From Emticicia sp. 21SJ11W-3 (GTDB taxonomy: Bacteria; Bacteroidota; Bacteroidia; Cytophagales; Spirosomataceae): 64,000 nt of DNA. The notes beneath the pieces are model-generated. The model saw nothing but the letters and a program-made list of their open reading frames with translations, did not search any database and was not told where the DNA came from. The translations under genes and the position numbers were made by a program. Shown one piece after another: positions 34,974 to 44,855 of the stretch. The DNA lies in assembly GCF_024138715.1 (NCBI RefSeq), contig NZ_CP092074.1, positions 4,588,001 through 4,652,000 on the forward strand, read 5' to 3'. Position 1 is the stretch's first letter. Every line of letters starts with the position of its first letter.

Positions 34974-36038
34974 TTACTTGTTTAATATCATTTTCTGATA
35001 CAAAGGCTTTTTTGAGTCTCCACGCACTACTCTCACTGTCAGCTCAGTTGCAGGCAGGTGTTCAGGCAATACATATGCTTTACGTAAGTCTTTTACGGTT
35101 CCTGTTTTTTGCAGTACCCTGGTGCCATCCTGGTTGACGACATCAACTGTTATCAGTTCAGTTTCATTCATTCCTGATAATTTCAGGAAAAACTCACCGT
35201 CAGTAGGGTTCGGATACACCCCGATAGCCGGTTGGATATTACGACTTTTGGCTCTGGTGAAAAGCGTACCACTGGCGAGGTCAGTGGTTGCAGAGAGACT
35301 GGCATCTTCACTTATTGACCAGGTGCCTTTATCAAGAAACGCTATTCCGTCTAAATCAGACCCATTGGCTAAAGATATTTTTGCTGAACCTTTGGCCGAT
35401 TCAGATTTCAGTGTCCAGTATTCATTCTGGTTGATAGCGTCAACATTTTCTGAAACCTTCTCAGAAATAGTCAAGGGGCTTCTGTAAAGGTACGATGCCG
35501 TTAAGGTCTGATTGCTATGATTACCCGCTACCCTGAAAGAGCGATAATTGCTGCCGTCTCCCAGCGGAAATTCAAAAGATTCACTACCTTCTTTACTGAT
35601 TACACCTTTGATATGAGAAAAATCCGAGGCTCCGTCATATCTGCTGCCAGCACTGAATATCAGCGGACTCTGCAAAGAAGATTCAATCACCCCTCTACGG
35701 AAAGACAACGCACCGTCAACCCGCAAGGGGGCTTCCAGCTTTAAATCGTTATCGAGCATTAACTGCCCGAAAGACAATTCCTTTGGACTTCTCAGAACCT
35801 GCATACTGTTACCGTCGAAAACAACTGTTCCGTTCGATTTCAGCAAACTCAGGTTATCAAAATTCTTCTGAAAATGTACCTTACCGTTATTAGTGATTTT
35901 CCCGTCGTTTACTACATCAGTATTAAAGCTCACAACGGCACCTTCGCTCACAAAGAGTTCAGCACCATTATTATACACTTGTGCCTGTATTTGCGTAGCC
36001 ATCAGGCATACGCCAAAAGAGTAGATAATTTTCTTCAT
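34974..36038 (-). CDS. Type IX secretion cargo with sorting domain
   Basis: A 354-residue exported protein. The signal peptide ends near IQAQ (residue 19). A beta-rich passenger region follows (NNGKVHFQKN, GTVVFDGNS and similar strands). The last 80 or so residues form a type A C-terminal sorting domain (IGVYPNPTDGEFFLKLSG, then VDVVNQDGTRVLQKTG, ending in YQKMILNK), the signal for export through the type IX secretion (Por) system and anchoring or release at the surface. The passenger function is not recognisable. A terminator follows. Confidence 0.88.
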   Translation of the reverse strand: MKKIIYSFGVCLMATQIQAQVYNNGAELFVSEGAVVSFNTDVVNDGKITNNGKVHFQKNFDNLSLLKSNGTVVFDGNSMQVLRSPKELSFGQLMLDNDLKLEAPLRVDGALSFRRGVIESSLQSPLIFSAGSRYDGASDFSHIKGVISKEGSESFEFPLGDGSNYRSFRVAGNHSNQTLTASYLYRSPLTISEKVSENVDAINQNEYWTLKSESAKGSAKISLANGSDLDGIAFLDKGTWSISEDASLSATTDLASGTLFTRAKSRNIQPAIGVYPNPTDGEFFLKLSGMNETELITVDVVNQDGTRVLQKTGTVKDLRKAYVLPEHLPATELTVRVVRGDSKKPLYQKMILNK

Positions 36039-36160
36039 AACAACACCCTTTTAATTTTACACGCTAAATGTAAATAATATTCATTAGAAGAAAAAGAATT
36101 TAATGCAAATTCTATTAATTGGTTTAAAAAATAAAGGCTGGCAGTATCCTGAAAAACAAA

Positions 36161-37318
36161 TCAGTAAAGCTTTACTTTATTAACCAGCAATACCCACACC
36201 AAAGCCAGAGAGGCAATCAGAGCAAAAGCAAAAGGCAGGCTTATGCTTTCAGAAACAAAGCCTATCAGAACCGGCCCGGCCAGAAATCCGGCCATGCTAA
36301 AGGTATTCATGGTTGCCAAACCCGCACCTTTGGCCATGCCGGGTACCCTTGCCGAGCTGCCGTAAAGAATAGGCGCCCCGCATGAAACCCCTGCCCCCAC
36401 TAAGGCAAAACCTAAAATGGCCGTGGCTGTGTAGGGCAATAGAATAGATATAATAATACCGGCGGCAGCAATAATACCACCTATTTTAAGCACCTGATTT
36501 CCGCCATAACGCGGAATAAGGGCATCGCCGGCAAAACGACCCAGTGACATACAAAGTGAGTATCCGGCCAGCCCCCAACCAATAAAGTAATCTTGTGTTT
36601 GTACTACATCGCGCATATAAACGGCTGTCCAGTCGGCCATGGTACCTTCGGTAATATTGGTACACAGGCTTATCAGTATCATCAATAGTAAGGCGCCTTT
36701 CGGAAAAACAAATTTTGCGCCTTCGCCAGCTTCTATCTTTTCTTCATGAATACTCATAACCGTGGGCCGGATAAAAAATGCAAGACCTATAAAGCAGACG
36801 GTTATCAGCCACATATGGTAAGTTGGGGGTATTTTCATACCCTGTGTAAAACTTGCCAGAATAGAGCCCAGCATTAGCCCGGCACTAAACATACCATGAC
36901 AGGTAGACATGATGTTGATGCTATATTGATGCTCAAGACTGGTAACACAGGTGTTCATGGCCACATTGGTGGTAGAAATGCTGATACCCACCAGAAACAA
37001 ACTAAAGGCTACCAGCGGCAGGTAGTTCATGGTTACAGGCATGGCATACACCACCGACATAAAAATCAGACCGGCAATGGTGGTGTTTCTCATACCAAAA
37101 CGGTTAATGAGAATCGTAGTAAAGGGGTTCATACCTGCGGCACCCAGAGGCATAAAAAGCAGCAGTAAGCCCAGTTGGGCATCATCTAATGCATATTTTT
37201 GCTTTACAAACGGAATAAGCGTAGCCCAACTGCCAAACAACATGCCCATGGCTGTAAAAACCATGGCAACAGCCAGACTCTGGCGATGAAAGAAAAATGT
37301 TGATAAATGCTTAAACAT
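36161..37318 (-). CDS. MFS transporter
   Basis: A 385-residue inner-membrane protein with about twelve hydrophobic helices, in the major facilitator superfamily. The family loop between helices 2 and 3 is recognisable (ILINRFGMRNTTIAGLI). It most resembles the fucose/sugar-type or FucP-like and drug-exporter-like MFS permeases, but the substrate cannot be deduced. It stands alone between the sorting-domain gene and the VOC-HAD pair. Confidence 0.9.
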   Translation of the reverse strand: MFKHLSTFFFHRQSLAVAMVFTAMGMLFGSWATLIPFVKQKYALDDAQLGLLLLFMPLGAAGMNPFTTILINRFGMRNTTIAGLIFMSVVYAMPVTMNYLPLVAFSLFLVGISISTTNVAMNTCVTSLEHQYSINIMSTCHGMFSAGLMLGSILASFTQGMKIPPTYHMWLITVCFIGLAFFIRPTVMSIHEEKIEAGEGAKFVFPKGALLLMILISLCTNITEGTMADWTAVYMRDVVQTQDYFIGWGLAGYSLCMSLGRFAGDALIPRYGGNQVLKIGGIIAAAGIIISILLPYTATAILGFALVGAGVSCGAPILYGSSARVPGMAKGAGLATMNTFSMAGFLAGPVLIGFVSESISLPFAFALIASLALVWVLLVNKVKLY

Positions 37319-37397
37319 AAAATAAGAGAGCCAACAGGATGTATTTTAAACAATACTGACCTGATGGCTGATAATACAATTCAATTACAAAATATTT

Positions 37398-37787
37398 TTA
37401 TGCCGTAATTTCTATACGGTTCTTTTCAGGGTCCAGAATCACACTTTCATAGTAGCCGTCGCCTGTCCATCGGGGCTCTCCAACAACCTCAAAACCAGCT
37501 TTTCTGAATAGCTCCGTCATTTCATCAACTTTTGCTTTGCTCCCTACTGAAAAAGCCAGGTGCGTAAGACCCATAAACTGTTCATGCCCACTATTTGTGG
37601 TATCGGTAATACCGGGCATCTGCATCAGCTCAAGCCTTGCGCCTGAATAAAAAGCAATAAAGTATGACTCATAGTTTTTCTTCTCATTTCTATACTTCTC
37701 ATTGGCTACCCCACCGAAATAAGTAACGTAAAACTCGCGCATCAAATCCAGGTTTCTTACCCAAACAGCCACGTGCTCAATTGTCAT
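37398..37787 (-). CDS. VOC family glyoxalase-like protein
   Basis: A 129-residue protein of the vicinal oxygen chelate fold. The two beta-alpha-beta modules are clear: the first starts IEHVAVWVRNLDLMREFY, with the metal-site His at residue 4, and the second ends with ESVILDPEKNRIEI, where the conserved Glu lies. Members include glyoxalases and dioxygenases; the reaction here is not known. Its start codon overlaps the last four bases of the HAD gene stop (ATGA), so the two are translationally coupled. Confidence 0.88.
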   Translation of the reverse strand: MTIEHVAVWVRNLDLMREFYVTYFGGVANEKYRNEKKNYESYFIAFYSGARLELMQMPGITDTTNSGHEQFMGLTHLAFSVGSKAKVDEMTELFRKAGFEVVGEPRWTGDGYYESVILDPEKNRIEITA

Positions 37788-38446
37788 AGCTCAAAAAATG
37801 ATTTAATATGCTGGTACGTCAGCCCTCTGTAATCTGCAATGTAGTGGGTGCAAACCGGTAATTCTTCCTTTTTATAGGTTGTTAAAACCCCAATAACTTT
37901 GGCACCGGCAGCTTTACCGGCCGTAACGCCTGAATGCGAATCTTCAAAAACAAGACAGTTTTCAGGCAGTATACCCAGATTAGCCGCCGATTTTATATAA
38001 ACCTCAGGGTGGGGCTTATGATGGGTTACATCTGCACTAGATAACAGCGACTGCATTTTATCTGCCAATGGCAGTTTGTTTAAAATCATTTCAAGGTTCT
38101 CGACAGGCGCAGAGGTGGCAATACCCGTTTTGATGCCATTGGCTTTCAGGTCGTCAATAAAATCCAGAAGGCCCTCAATAGCAACTACTTCTGGTTCATA
38201 GAGTTGTCTGAACAGCGCCTCCTTCTCAAACTCCATCAGGTTAAACTCGTCGCCGGTTACCTCTCTTTTAAGAAAGTATTTCAGAATATAGCTGTTGCTT
38301 TTGCCATACATGTGGGCTATAAATTCTTCTTCTGTGGCCTCAATATCATATTTTTTCAAGAATGCCTTCCAGGCCAGCGAATGGTGAGGGTTGGTGTGGC
38401 AAATAACCCCGTCCATATCAAAAATTACTGCAAATGGTGTTTCCAA
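37784..38446 (-). CDS. HAD phosphatase, beta-phosphoglucomutase-like
   Basis: A 220-residue HAD-superfamily enzyme. The nucleophile motif FDMDGVI is at residues 9-15, the cap helices follow, then the second motif (GIATSAPVENLEM, Thr/Ser near residue 117) and the last acidic motif LVFEDSHSGVTAGKAAGA near residues 165-182. It resembles beta-phosphoglucomutase and sugar-phosphate phosphatases of this superfamily. It starts with TTG, chosen because the family begins within two or three residues of it. The downstream VOC gene overlaps it by 4 bases. Confidence 0.88.
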   Translation of the reverse strand: METPFAVIFDMDGVICHTNPHHSLAWKAFLKKYDIEATEEEFIAHMYGKSNSYILKYFLKREVTGDEFNLMEFEKEALFRQLYEPEVVAIEGLLDFIDDLKANGIKTGIATSAPVENLEMILNKLPLADKMQSLLSSADVTHHKPHPEVYIKSAANLGILPENCLVFEDSHSGVTAGKAAGAKVIGVLTTYKKEELPVCTHYIADYRGLTYQHIKSFFEL

Positions 38447-38759
38447 TAGTAGATATCTGATTTTTAACGCAAAATTACGGCTTTTGCCCGGCGTTTACCA
38501 GTTATTTATTTGCTAATTCTGATGCCTGATTGACCAGCCGGCCATCAACAAAAAGAATACCGTCAAAGCAAGCCCTGAAACATATTTAAAAGCCTGATTT
38601 CAAGAAATTGACGGGCCAAATTATTAGTATTGCAGAAAAGAACTATCTCTTTAATTATTTGGTTACATGATTTGAGACTTTTCTCTCTTAATGAAAGATT
38701 TACCAATTCCAACAATATAAATACCCGAATCTGTACGAAGGACACCGGGCTTTTTCTGC
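38447..38759. other. Intergenic region upstream of uvrA
   Basis: A 313-base AT-rich gap between the divergent HAD and uvrA genes. I see no gene and no clear perfect TAnnTTTG promoter. A LexA-type box cannot be recognised by eye. Confidence 0.55.
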
Positions 38760-41648
38760 ATGGACAATTCTGCGCTTAATTTAATAAAATACCCCGATGT
38801 TGATGCCCTTGACCCTAAGCAATTCATCATCATTAAAGGAGCCAAAGTAAATAATTTAAAAAATATTGATGTTGCCATTCCGCGCAACAAACTGGTGGTG
38901 GTAACGGGGCTTTCAGGCAGTGGAAAATCGTCTCTGGCGTTTGATACCCTCTTTGCCGAAGGCCAGCGTATGTATGTAGAGAGTCTCAGCTCTTATGCAC
39001 GCCAGTTTCTGGGCCGTATGGAAAAACCCGAGGTAGAGTACATCAAAGGTGTTTCGCCGGCTATTGCCATAGAACAGAAGGTAGCCACCAAAAACCCGCG
39101 CTCTACTGTGGGTACTACCACCGAAATCTACGACTACCTGAAGCTCTTGTTTGCCCGCATAGGCATTACCTATTCGCCGGTTTCAGGCAAAGAGGTAAAA
39201 AAAGATACGGTAACTGATGTTGTGAATTTTATTCTGTCAAAAGAAGAAGGAACCAGAGTAATGGTACTGACCCCGCTGAAAATAAAAGACAACCGGAATG
39301 TAAAAAAAGAACTTGACCTGCTGCTTCAGAAAGGATACACCCGTGTGGTGGTTGACGGAGAAATAAAACAGATTGAAGAAATAGTTGAAGGAACTGAGAT
39401 TATAGACGAAAAACAGCACAACATTGAAATTCTGATAGACCGGAACGTGGTAAAATATGATGAAGATACGCAGTTCCGTTTCTCAGATTCTATACAAACT
39501 GCTTTTTTTGAAGGAGAAGGCGAATGTATTGTAGATGTAATTGGCCAGGGGAAACATACTTTCTCTGACAGGTTTGAGTTAGATGGCATAGCCTTTGAAG
39601 AACCAAGCGTTAATCTATTTACTTTTAATAATCCGTATGGCGCCTGTAAGCGCTGCGAGGGATTCGGGAAAATTCTGGGTTTAGACCCTGACCTGGTGAT
39701 TCCGGATAAAAATCTTTCGGTATTTGAAGGAGCCATTGCTCCCTGGAGAACCGAACGCATGAGCGAGTGGGTAGCGCCGTTACTCAAAAACGGCATCCGT
39801 TTCGACTTCCCCATTCACAGGGCTTATAAAGACCTTACCCAGGAGCAAAAAGACCTGCTCTGGACAGGCAATTCTTATTTTGAAGGCCTGGACGCATTCT
39901 TTCGGGATATAGAAAGCCAGGTACACAAGGTTCAGTACCGGGTAATGCTTTCACGCTATCGGGGGCGTACCGATTGCCCTGAATGCCGGGGCTCGCGACT
40001 GCGTAAAGATGCAGCTTATGTAAAAGTAGGTGGCGCTTCTATTACCGACCTTGTACTGATGCCGATATCAGATGTATCACAATTCTTTAATAATCTTGAG
40101 CTGCCTGATTATCAGCAAGGCATAGCCAAAAGAATACTGATTGAAATTAACAGCCGTCTGGATTTTATGGAACGGGTTGGTTTAGGATACCTGACACTCA
40201 ACCGATTAACCTCCAGTCTGTCAGGCGGCGAGTTTCAACGTATTAAACTGGCCACCTCTCTGGGTAGTGCTCTGGTTGGTTCAATGTACATTTTAGATGA
40301 GCCAAGCATCGGCCTGCACCCGAGAGATACGCGCCGTTTGGTAAGTGTGCTGGAATCATTAAGAGATTTAGGTAACACCGTAGTTGTGGTAGAGCATGAG
40401 GAAGAGGTAATGCTGGCAGCTGATGAGATAATTGACATTGGCCCCGAAGCAGGAACCCTGGGCGGTAACCTGATGTTTCAGGGGAATTGGGAAGATATTA
40501 TGCGGTTGAAAACAACCCCACCCCTAACCCTCCGCGACGGCGGCCGCCCCAACAGTGGGGAGGGAGTCGTAAGCCACACTATCCGCTTCCTGACAGGTGA
40601 AGACCATGTGCCTGTGCCTCAGAAAAGAAGAAAACCAGCCGACTTTATTGAACTAAAAGGTGCCAGAGAGAATAATTTAAAAGAGGTAGATGTAAAATTT
40701 CCGCTAGGTACACTTACCGTGGTAACGGGTGTGAGTGGTTCGGGAAAATCTACACTGGTTCGCAAAATCCTTTTCCCGGCCATTGCCAGGCTAAAAGGAG
40801 AATACAGTGAAGAAGCCGGAAAATACAGCGAGTTGATTGGCTCTCTCGACAGAATTACGCAGATCGAAATGGTTGACCAGAACCCAATAGGTAAGTCGTC
40901 GCGTTCTAACCCTGTTACCTATATTAAGGCCTACGATGCTATCAGGCAGTTGATGTCAGACCAGCCCCTGTCTAAAGCCCGCGACTACAAACCGGCTTTC
41001 TTCTCATTCAACGTTGATGGCGGCCGTTGTGAGGCATGCCAGGGAGAAGGAGAACAAACCATAGAGATGCAGTTTATGGCTGATGTACGCCTGAAATGCG
41101 AAAGTTGCGGTGGCAAGCGCTTCAAACAGGAGATTCTGGAAGTGAAATATAAAGATAAAGACATTGCCGATATACTGGCCATGACGGTGGATGAAGCTCT
41201 TGAGTTTTTCAGGGAAAGTGACCCGAAACTGGCCGAGAAACTTCAACCTTTGCAGGATGTGGGCTTGGGTTACATTGGTTTGGGACAGTCGTCAAGCACT
41301 TTGTCGGGTGGTGAGGCACAAAGGGTTAAACTGGCATTCTTCTTAAGCAAAGGCAATGCCGATAAAGGTAAAACCTTGTTTGTGTTTGATGAACCAACAA
41401 CCGGGCTACATTTTCATGACATCAAGAAGCTGCTGAAAGCCATTAATGCCTTGGTTGACCAGGGAGACTCGGTTATTATTATTGAACACAACATGGAAAT
41501 CATTAAGTCGGCCGACTGGATAATTGACTTAGGCCCTGAAGGCGGAGAAAAAGGTGGCTATCTGACTTTTGAAGGCACGCCAGAAGATATGGTAAAGCTG
41601 GAAAATAACTATACAGCTGAGTTCCTTAAAGATAAGATAAAGGTCTGA
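38760..41648 (+). CDS. uvrA: Excinuclease ABC subunit A
   Basis: A 962-residue DNA-damage recognition ATPase of nucleotide excision repair. Both ABC modules are complete: Walker A GLSGSGKS at residues 50-57 and GVSGSGKS at 657-664, the signature LSGGE motifs in each half (SLSGGEFQR and TLSGGEAQR), and zinc-finger Cys pairs ([32 protein letters not shown]). Unusual: residues 587-605 (40518-40574) in the linker between the two ABC modules are a short GC-rich insert encoded by a REP-like palindromic repeat. The gene ends at a hairpin shared with the marR gene. Confidence 0.97.
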   Translation: MDNSALNLIKYPDVDALDPKQFIIIKGAKVNNLKNIDVAIPRNKLVVVTGLSGSGKSSLAFDTLFAEGQRMYVESLSSYARQFLGRMEKPEVEYIKGVSPAIAIEQKVATKNPRSTVGTTTEIYDYLKLLFARIGITYSPVSGKEVKKDTVTDVVNFILSKEEGTRVMVLTPLKIKDNRNVKKELDLLLQKGYTRVVVDGEIKQIEEIVEGTEIIDEKQHNIEILIDRNVVKYDEDTQFRFSDSIQTAFFEGEGECIVDVIGQGKHTFSDRFELDGIAFEEPSVNLFTFNNPYGACKRCEGFGKILGLDPDLVIPDKNLSVFEGAIAPWRTERMSEWVAPLLKNGIRFDFPIHRAYKDLTQEQKDLLWTGNSYFEGLDAFFRDIESQVHKVQYRVMLSRYRGRTDCPECRGSRLRKDAAYVKVGGASITDLVLMPISDVSQFFNNLELPDYQQGIAKRILIEINSRLDFMERVGLGYLTLNRLTSSLSGGEFQRIKLATSLGSALVGSMYILDEPSIGLHPRDTRRLVSVLESLRDLGNTVVVVEHEEEVMLAADEIIDIGPEAGTLGGNLMFQGNWEDIMRLKTTPPLTLRDGGRPNSGEGVVSHTIRFLTGEDHVPVPQKRRKPADFIELKGARENNLKEVDVKFPLGTLTVVTGVSGSGKSTLVRKILFPAIARLKGEYSEEAGKYSELIGSLDRITQIEMVDQNPIGKSSRSNPVTYIKAYDAIRQLMSDQPLSKARDYKPAFFSFNVDGGRCEACQGEGEQTIEMQFMADVRLKCESCGGKRFKQEILEVKYKDKDIADILAMTVDEALEFFRESDPKLAEKLQPLQDVGLGYIGLGQSSSTLSGGEAQRVKLAFFLSKGNADKGKTLFVFDEPTTGLHFHDIKKLLKAINALVDQGDSVIIIEHNMEIIKSADWIIDLGPEGGEKGGYLTFEGTPEDMVKLENNYTAEFLKDKIKV
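40513..40574. repeat. REP-like GC-rich repeat inside uvrA
   Basis: The stretch from about 40513 to 40574 carries AACCCCACCCCTAACCCTCC, then a GC-rich GCGACGGCGGCCGCC core, then CCAACAGTGGGGAGGGAG. The outer arms (CCCTCC and GGGGAGGG) are complementary. Similar CCCCACCCCTAACCC/GTGGGGAGGG palindromes are widespread short interspersed repeats in Bacteroidota and other phyla. It adds 57 bases (19 codons), keeping the uvrA frame. Its base composition differs strongly from the flanking gene. Confidence 0.7.
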
Positions 41649-41670
41649 ACTAAGTTCAGACCTTTATCTT
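41634..41670. terminator. 17-bp perfect bidirectional terminator
   Basis: Perfect arms of 17 bases (41634-41650 and 41654-41670) with a loop of 3 bases. The left arm contains the uvrA stop codon (41646-41648), and the right arm overlaps the marR stop at 41669-41671. Confidence 0.85.
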
Positions 41671-42136
41671 AATGCATTATTTCAAATATAATATTGTCTT
41701 TTACCTTGCTGTTTTCTTCATCAACCAAAGCATTAATATCTTTAATTACCTCAAAAAAAACAGCCAGTTTTTCAGCAGGGATAGTCTCCTGAATCTTCTT
41801 GTTGAAGATAATCACTCCTTCGCGGGCAAAATTCCTCTTTTTCTTCCCTTCCTCTGTCAGGTACACCTTTACAAAACGCTTGTCGTCGGCATCTGTTTCT
41901 CTGTAAATCCAGCCTTTTTCTTCAAGGGTTTTCAGCATGCGCGTCAGACTTCTGGGCTCCATACCTATCGACGGCCCAATTTTAGTTGCCGGCGTACCTT
42001 TCTCTGAATCAATATTAAGCAAGACATACCCAATGGCCATGGTAATATCATATTGCCCTGCATAAGTATTATACATACGCGAAATGGCATGCCAGGCCCA
42101 TTTAATGTAAAAATCAATAGTCTTTTCCTTCCTCAT
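41669..42136 (-). CDS. MarR-family transcriptional regulator
   Basis: A 155-residue winged-helix regulator of the MarR family, which acts as a dimer and commonly represses genes until a small phenolic or acyl-CoA ligand is bound. The recognition and wing regions are visible around TKIGPSIGMEPRSLTRMLKTLEEKGWI and RETDADDKRFVKVYLTEEGKK (about residues 56-110). The promoter carries an 18-base palindrome (42179-42196) directly upstream, and the same palindrome core is in front of two acyl-CoA dehydrogenase genes. I infer an autoregulated fatty-acid-catabolism repressor or activator. Confidence 0.93.
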   Translation of the reverse strand: MRKEKTIDFYIKWAWHAISRMYNTYAGQYDITMAIGYVLLNIDSEKGTPATKIGPSIGMEPRSLTRMLKTLEEKGWIYRETDADDKRFVKVYLTEEGKKKRNFAREGVIIFNKKIQETIPAEKLAVFFEVIKDINALVDEENSKVKDNIIFEIMH

Positions 42137-42161
42137 TGGTGTTTTTTGCTTCGGGTAACCA

Positions 42162-42169
42162 CAAATGTA
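42162..42169 (-). promoter_or_regulatory. marR -7 element TACATTTG
   Basis: Read leftwards, a perfect TAnnTTTG element 26 bases before the marR start codon. The operator palindrome lies 10 bases upstream of it, over the -33 region. Confidence 0.65.
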
Positions 42170-42178
42170 GAAAAAAAT

Positions 42179-42196
42179 CAGTATGCAGGCATACTG
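42179..42196. promoter_or_regulatory. MarR autoregulatory operator
   Basis: Perfect palindrome with 8-base arms, CAGTATGC-AG-GCATACTG, centred at 42187.5, between the marR start and the -33 region of its promoter. Core TATGC-2-GCATA is shared with the sites at 31857, 44827 and 44870. Confidence 0.75.
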
Positions 42197-42334
42197 TTCG
42201 GAAAATTATTTTGAGAAACAGAAACCTTCTTCTTTTTTAATTGATATACAATATTTCTAAAATGTAAATTTTGTTTTCTTTCGTGCCTGCATTCTTCATA
42301 AATACCTACGTATCTTTGAGTTATGAAAAAAAAA

Positions 42335-42354
42335 GCGACCGGTTGCCCGGTCGC
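42335..42354 (-). terminator. ilvE terminator
   Basis: Perfect 8-base arms (42335-42342 and 42347-42354) with a 4-base loop, followed in the leftward transcript by a run of nine U. Confidence 0.8.
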
Positions 42355-42384
42355 CTATATCATACATTAAGTAATTTGCTATAA

Positions 42385-43455
42385 TCAGGCATTTACTTTC
42401 CAAACCCAGCCAAAAGTATCTTCTACTTTACCTGTGCGTAAATCATTCAAAGCATTTTTCAGTTTAGAAGAAACCGACGATTCGGTTATGGCAGGTAAAT
42501 CGTAATCTTCACCATTGTAGCCAATAGCTGCAAACGGAGAAACCACAACCGCTGTACCGGCGCCAAAAACCTCGGTTACCTTACCGCTTTTTATACCGGA
42601 AATCACCTCATCTACAGATACTTTTCTTTCTTCAACTTCAATATTCATCGATTTCGCCAATTGCAACAGCGAATCGCGGGTGATACCTTTCAGAATTGTG
42701 CTGCTTACGGCAGGGGTTACCAGTTTACCATCAATCACAAACATCACGTTCATCGTGCCAGACTCCTCAAAATACTTGTGTTCAATGGCATCTGTCCATA
42801 ACAATTGGGTATAGCCTTGCTCCTGCGCCAACTTGGCCGGATACAAAGAGGCTGCGTAGTTACCTGCACATTTGGCATAACCCACACCACCCGGAGCAGC
42901 ACGGATAAACTCGGTCTCTACTTTCACTTTTGGCGGTGTAGAGTAGTATTTACCGGCAGGGCTCATAATAATCATGAACCGGTAGCTCTGAGAAGGGCGA
43001 ACACCCAGGTAAACATCACTAGAGAACATAAACGGACGTAGGTACAATGAGTTATCTTCACCTTTAGGAACCCAGGCCGCATCTAAACGCAACAACTCTT
43101 CCAACCCGCCTACAAATATATCTTCAGGTACCTGTGCCATACACATACGTTCTGCCGAAATATTGAAACGTTTCCAGTTTTCCTGCGGACGGAACATCAA
43201 AACTTCGTCATTATCATTCTTGAAAGCCTTCATACCTTCAAAAATGGCTTGTCCGTAATGCAGCACTGCAAGCGCCGGATTATAGCTGATATCGCCATAA
43301 GGTAAAATTTTTGGTGTCTGCCACGCGCCGTTTATATAGTCGGCCACGAGCATGTGGTCTGTAAAGAGTGAGCCAAACTGAATATTATTGGGGTCAAGCT
43401 GATGTATCCTGCTTTCAGCTACTGTGGTCACGTCGAAGTTTAATGTCTCTGTCAT
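42385..43455 (-). CDS. ilvE: Branched-chain amino acid aminotransferase
   Basis: A 356-residue fold-type IV PLP enzyme, interconverting Leu, Ile and Val with their 2-keto acids. The PLP lysine lies in GYAKCAGNYAAS, and the family phrase EESGTMNVMFV supplies the glutamate. The length and order of motifs match the eukaryotic/BCAT2-like type found in many Bacteroidota, somewhat longer than the E. coli IlvE. It stands alone with its own terminator, about 300 bases from the marR gene on the same strand and without other branched-chain genes nearby. Confidence 0.95.
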   Translation of the reverse strand: MTETLNFDVTTVAESRIHQLDPNNIQFGSLFTDHMLVADYINGAWQTPKILPYGDISYNPALAVLHYGQAIFEGMKAFKNDNDEVLMFRPQENWKRFNISAERMCMAQVPEDIFVGGLEELLRLDAAWVPKGEDNSLYLRPFMFSSDVYLGVRPSQSYRFMIIMSPAGKYYSTPPKVKVETEFIRAAPGGVGYAKCAGNYAASLYPAKLAQEQGYTQLLWTDAIEHKYFEESGTMNVMFVIDGKLVTPAVSSTILKGITRDSLLQLAKSMNIEVEERKVSVDEVISGIKSGKVTEVFGAGTAVVVSPFAAIGYNGEDYDLPAITESSVSSKLKNALNDLRTGKVEDTFGWVWKVNA

Positions 43456-43943
43456 GGTAAACCTTTTTTAATAACTCAAATAAAATTTCTTTTGCGAAGC
43501 AACAAAGAATATACCACATTGTCAAGGAAAAATGCAAAAATAGTTGTTAAGACAAGTTTTCTTTTCCTGATACCCCTTTAAGTAGTTTTGTCTGATAATA
43601 AAAACTCATATTCTGGCGCAATTAAAAGCTGCCGGCAAAGCTTTGAAGCTATACGTACTACCCATACAACCGGCATATACGCACAGCTGAAAAAATGAGG
43701 GATCTTCATTAAAACCATTCTTACAAAACGTACACTCTTAAACCCGGGCAAATGGCAAAACAGGTGGTAATAAAAGGCATTAAATGGCATAAGTTTACCA
43801 GGGATTTTGCCTGTTATGCTTTTTTCAGTTTTCTTTGCCAACTGCCCTGATATAAACTAATTCAAGTGTCTGACTGAAACAATCTTTTAATTGAATGGTT
43901 CTTAATTGTTAAACGGGTGTAACCTTTCTGAAGATTGAGTACT
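43456..43943. other. Intergenic region upstream of ilvE and the phosphatase
   Basis: A 488-base region between two divergent genes. A perfect rightward -7 element (TAGTTTTG, 43583-43590) is present but far from the phosphatase start (over 350 bases). A small leftward frame of 87 codons at 43578-43841 is rejected as a gene. I see no RNA gene. It may hold decayed sequence. Confidence 0.5.
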
Positions 43944-44678
43944 ATGAAACCACGTACACTAGTTGTTGGCGATATACATGGCGGGCTGAAAGCATTAAAG
44001 CAGGTGATGGAACGTGCCGCTGTGAGTAAAGATGACACCCTCGTATTTCTGGGTGACTATGTAGATGGCTGGAGCGAGTCGGCACAGGTGATACAGTTTC
44101 TGATAGAGCTTAACGAAACCCGGAATTGCGTTTTTGTGAAGGGGAATCATGATGTATGGTGCGAAGAGTGGCTGCGCGAAAAAGAATGGGATAAAGTTTG
44201 GGGCTTTCACGGTGGTTTTCTGACAGTGAAAAGCTATGAATCAATAAATGATGCAGAACGGCTGGAACATCTGAATTTTTTTGAACGCATGAAGATGTAT
44301 CATATCGACGACAACAACCGCCTATTTATACACGCCGGGTTTACTTCTATGCACGGGCCGATGCAGGAGTTCCACCCATCTAATTTTAACTGGGACAGAA
44401 CCCTTTGGGAAATGGCGCTGACGATGGATAAGCACATCAGGAGAGACTCAAAACTGTTTCCTAAAAGGCTTTTGATATTTGATGAAATATACATTGGGCA
44501 TACCCCTACCCTGAACTATGACACAACCGTACCTATGAACGGCTGCAATGTTTGGAACATAGACACCGGGGCGGCGTTCTGGGGTAGCCTTAGTATATTA
44601 GATGCCGACACCAAGCAATTCTGGCAAAGTGACCCCCTGCCCCAATTATATCCCAACGAAAAAGGAAGGAACAGATAA
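43944..44678 (+). CDS. PPP-type metallophosphoesterase
   Basis: A 244-residue calcineurin-like metallophosphatase of the bacterial serine/threonine protein phosphatase/diadenosine tetraphosphatase type. The metal-site motifs are all there: GDIHGG at residues 9-14, GDYVDGW at about 40-46, GNHD near 70, and later HAGF (about 133) and IGHTPT (about 189). Substrate is unknown. An alternative TTG start at 43935 adds three residues; the ATG at 43944 is preferred. Confidence 0.92.
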   Translation: MKPRTLVVGDIHGGLKALKQVMERAAVSKDDTLVFLGDYVDGWSESAQVIQFLIELNETRNCVFVKGNHDVWCEEWLREKEWDKVWGFHGGFLTVKSYESINDAERLEHLNFFERMKMYHIDDNNRLFIHAGFTSMHGPMQEFHPSNFNWDRTLWEMALTMDKHIRRDSKLFPKRLLIFDEIYIGHTPTLNYDTTVPMNGCNVWNIDTGAAFWGSLSILDADTKQFWQSDPLPQLYPNEKGRNR

Positions 44679-44824
44679 TAACCTTACTGGCACGCTACTG
44701 ATTTGCCTGTAGACCTGTTCTGCTTCTACAAAAGCAACAAATACACTGCCCGGTAAAAGATCGGCCCTCTATACCTCTTTTAGCAGTAACAAAACCTTAA
44801 CGGGACCGGTTAAAAAAAACTAAT

Positions 44825-44840
44825 AGTATGCTTGCATAAT
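44825..44840. promoter_or_regulatory. MarR-type operator 1, acyl-CoA dehydrogenase
   Basis: The 16-mer AGTATGCTTGCATAAT, identical to the site at 31855, with core at 44827-44838. It lies over the -33 region of the promoter whose -7 element is at 44856. Confidence 0.75.
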
Positions 44841-44855
44841 ATTTTCAAAAAATAT

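Noticed and set aside
40513-40574. CRISPR or tandem-repeat explanation for the GC-rich insert in uvrA
   Set aside because: There is only a single copy in the window, with palindromic arms rather than direct repeats.
42311-42318. Perfect TATCTTTG on the plus strand near the ilvE terminator
   Set aside because: No gene follows; the predicted transcript would run straight into the ilvE hairpin. Probably chance.
43578-43841. Leftward frame of 87 codons in the ilvE-phosphatase gap
   Set aside because: No family features, odd composition rich in aromatic and basic residues, and no promoter; most likely chance.
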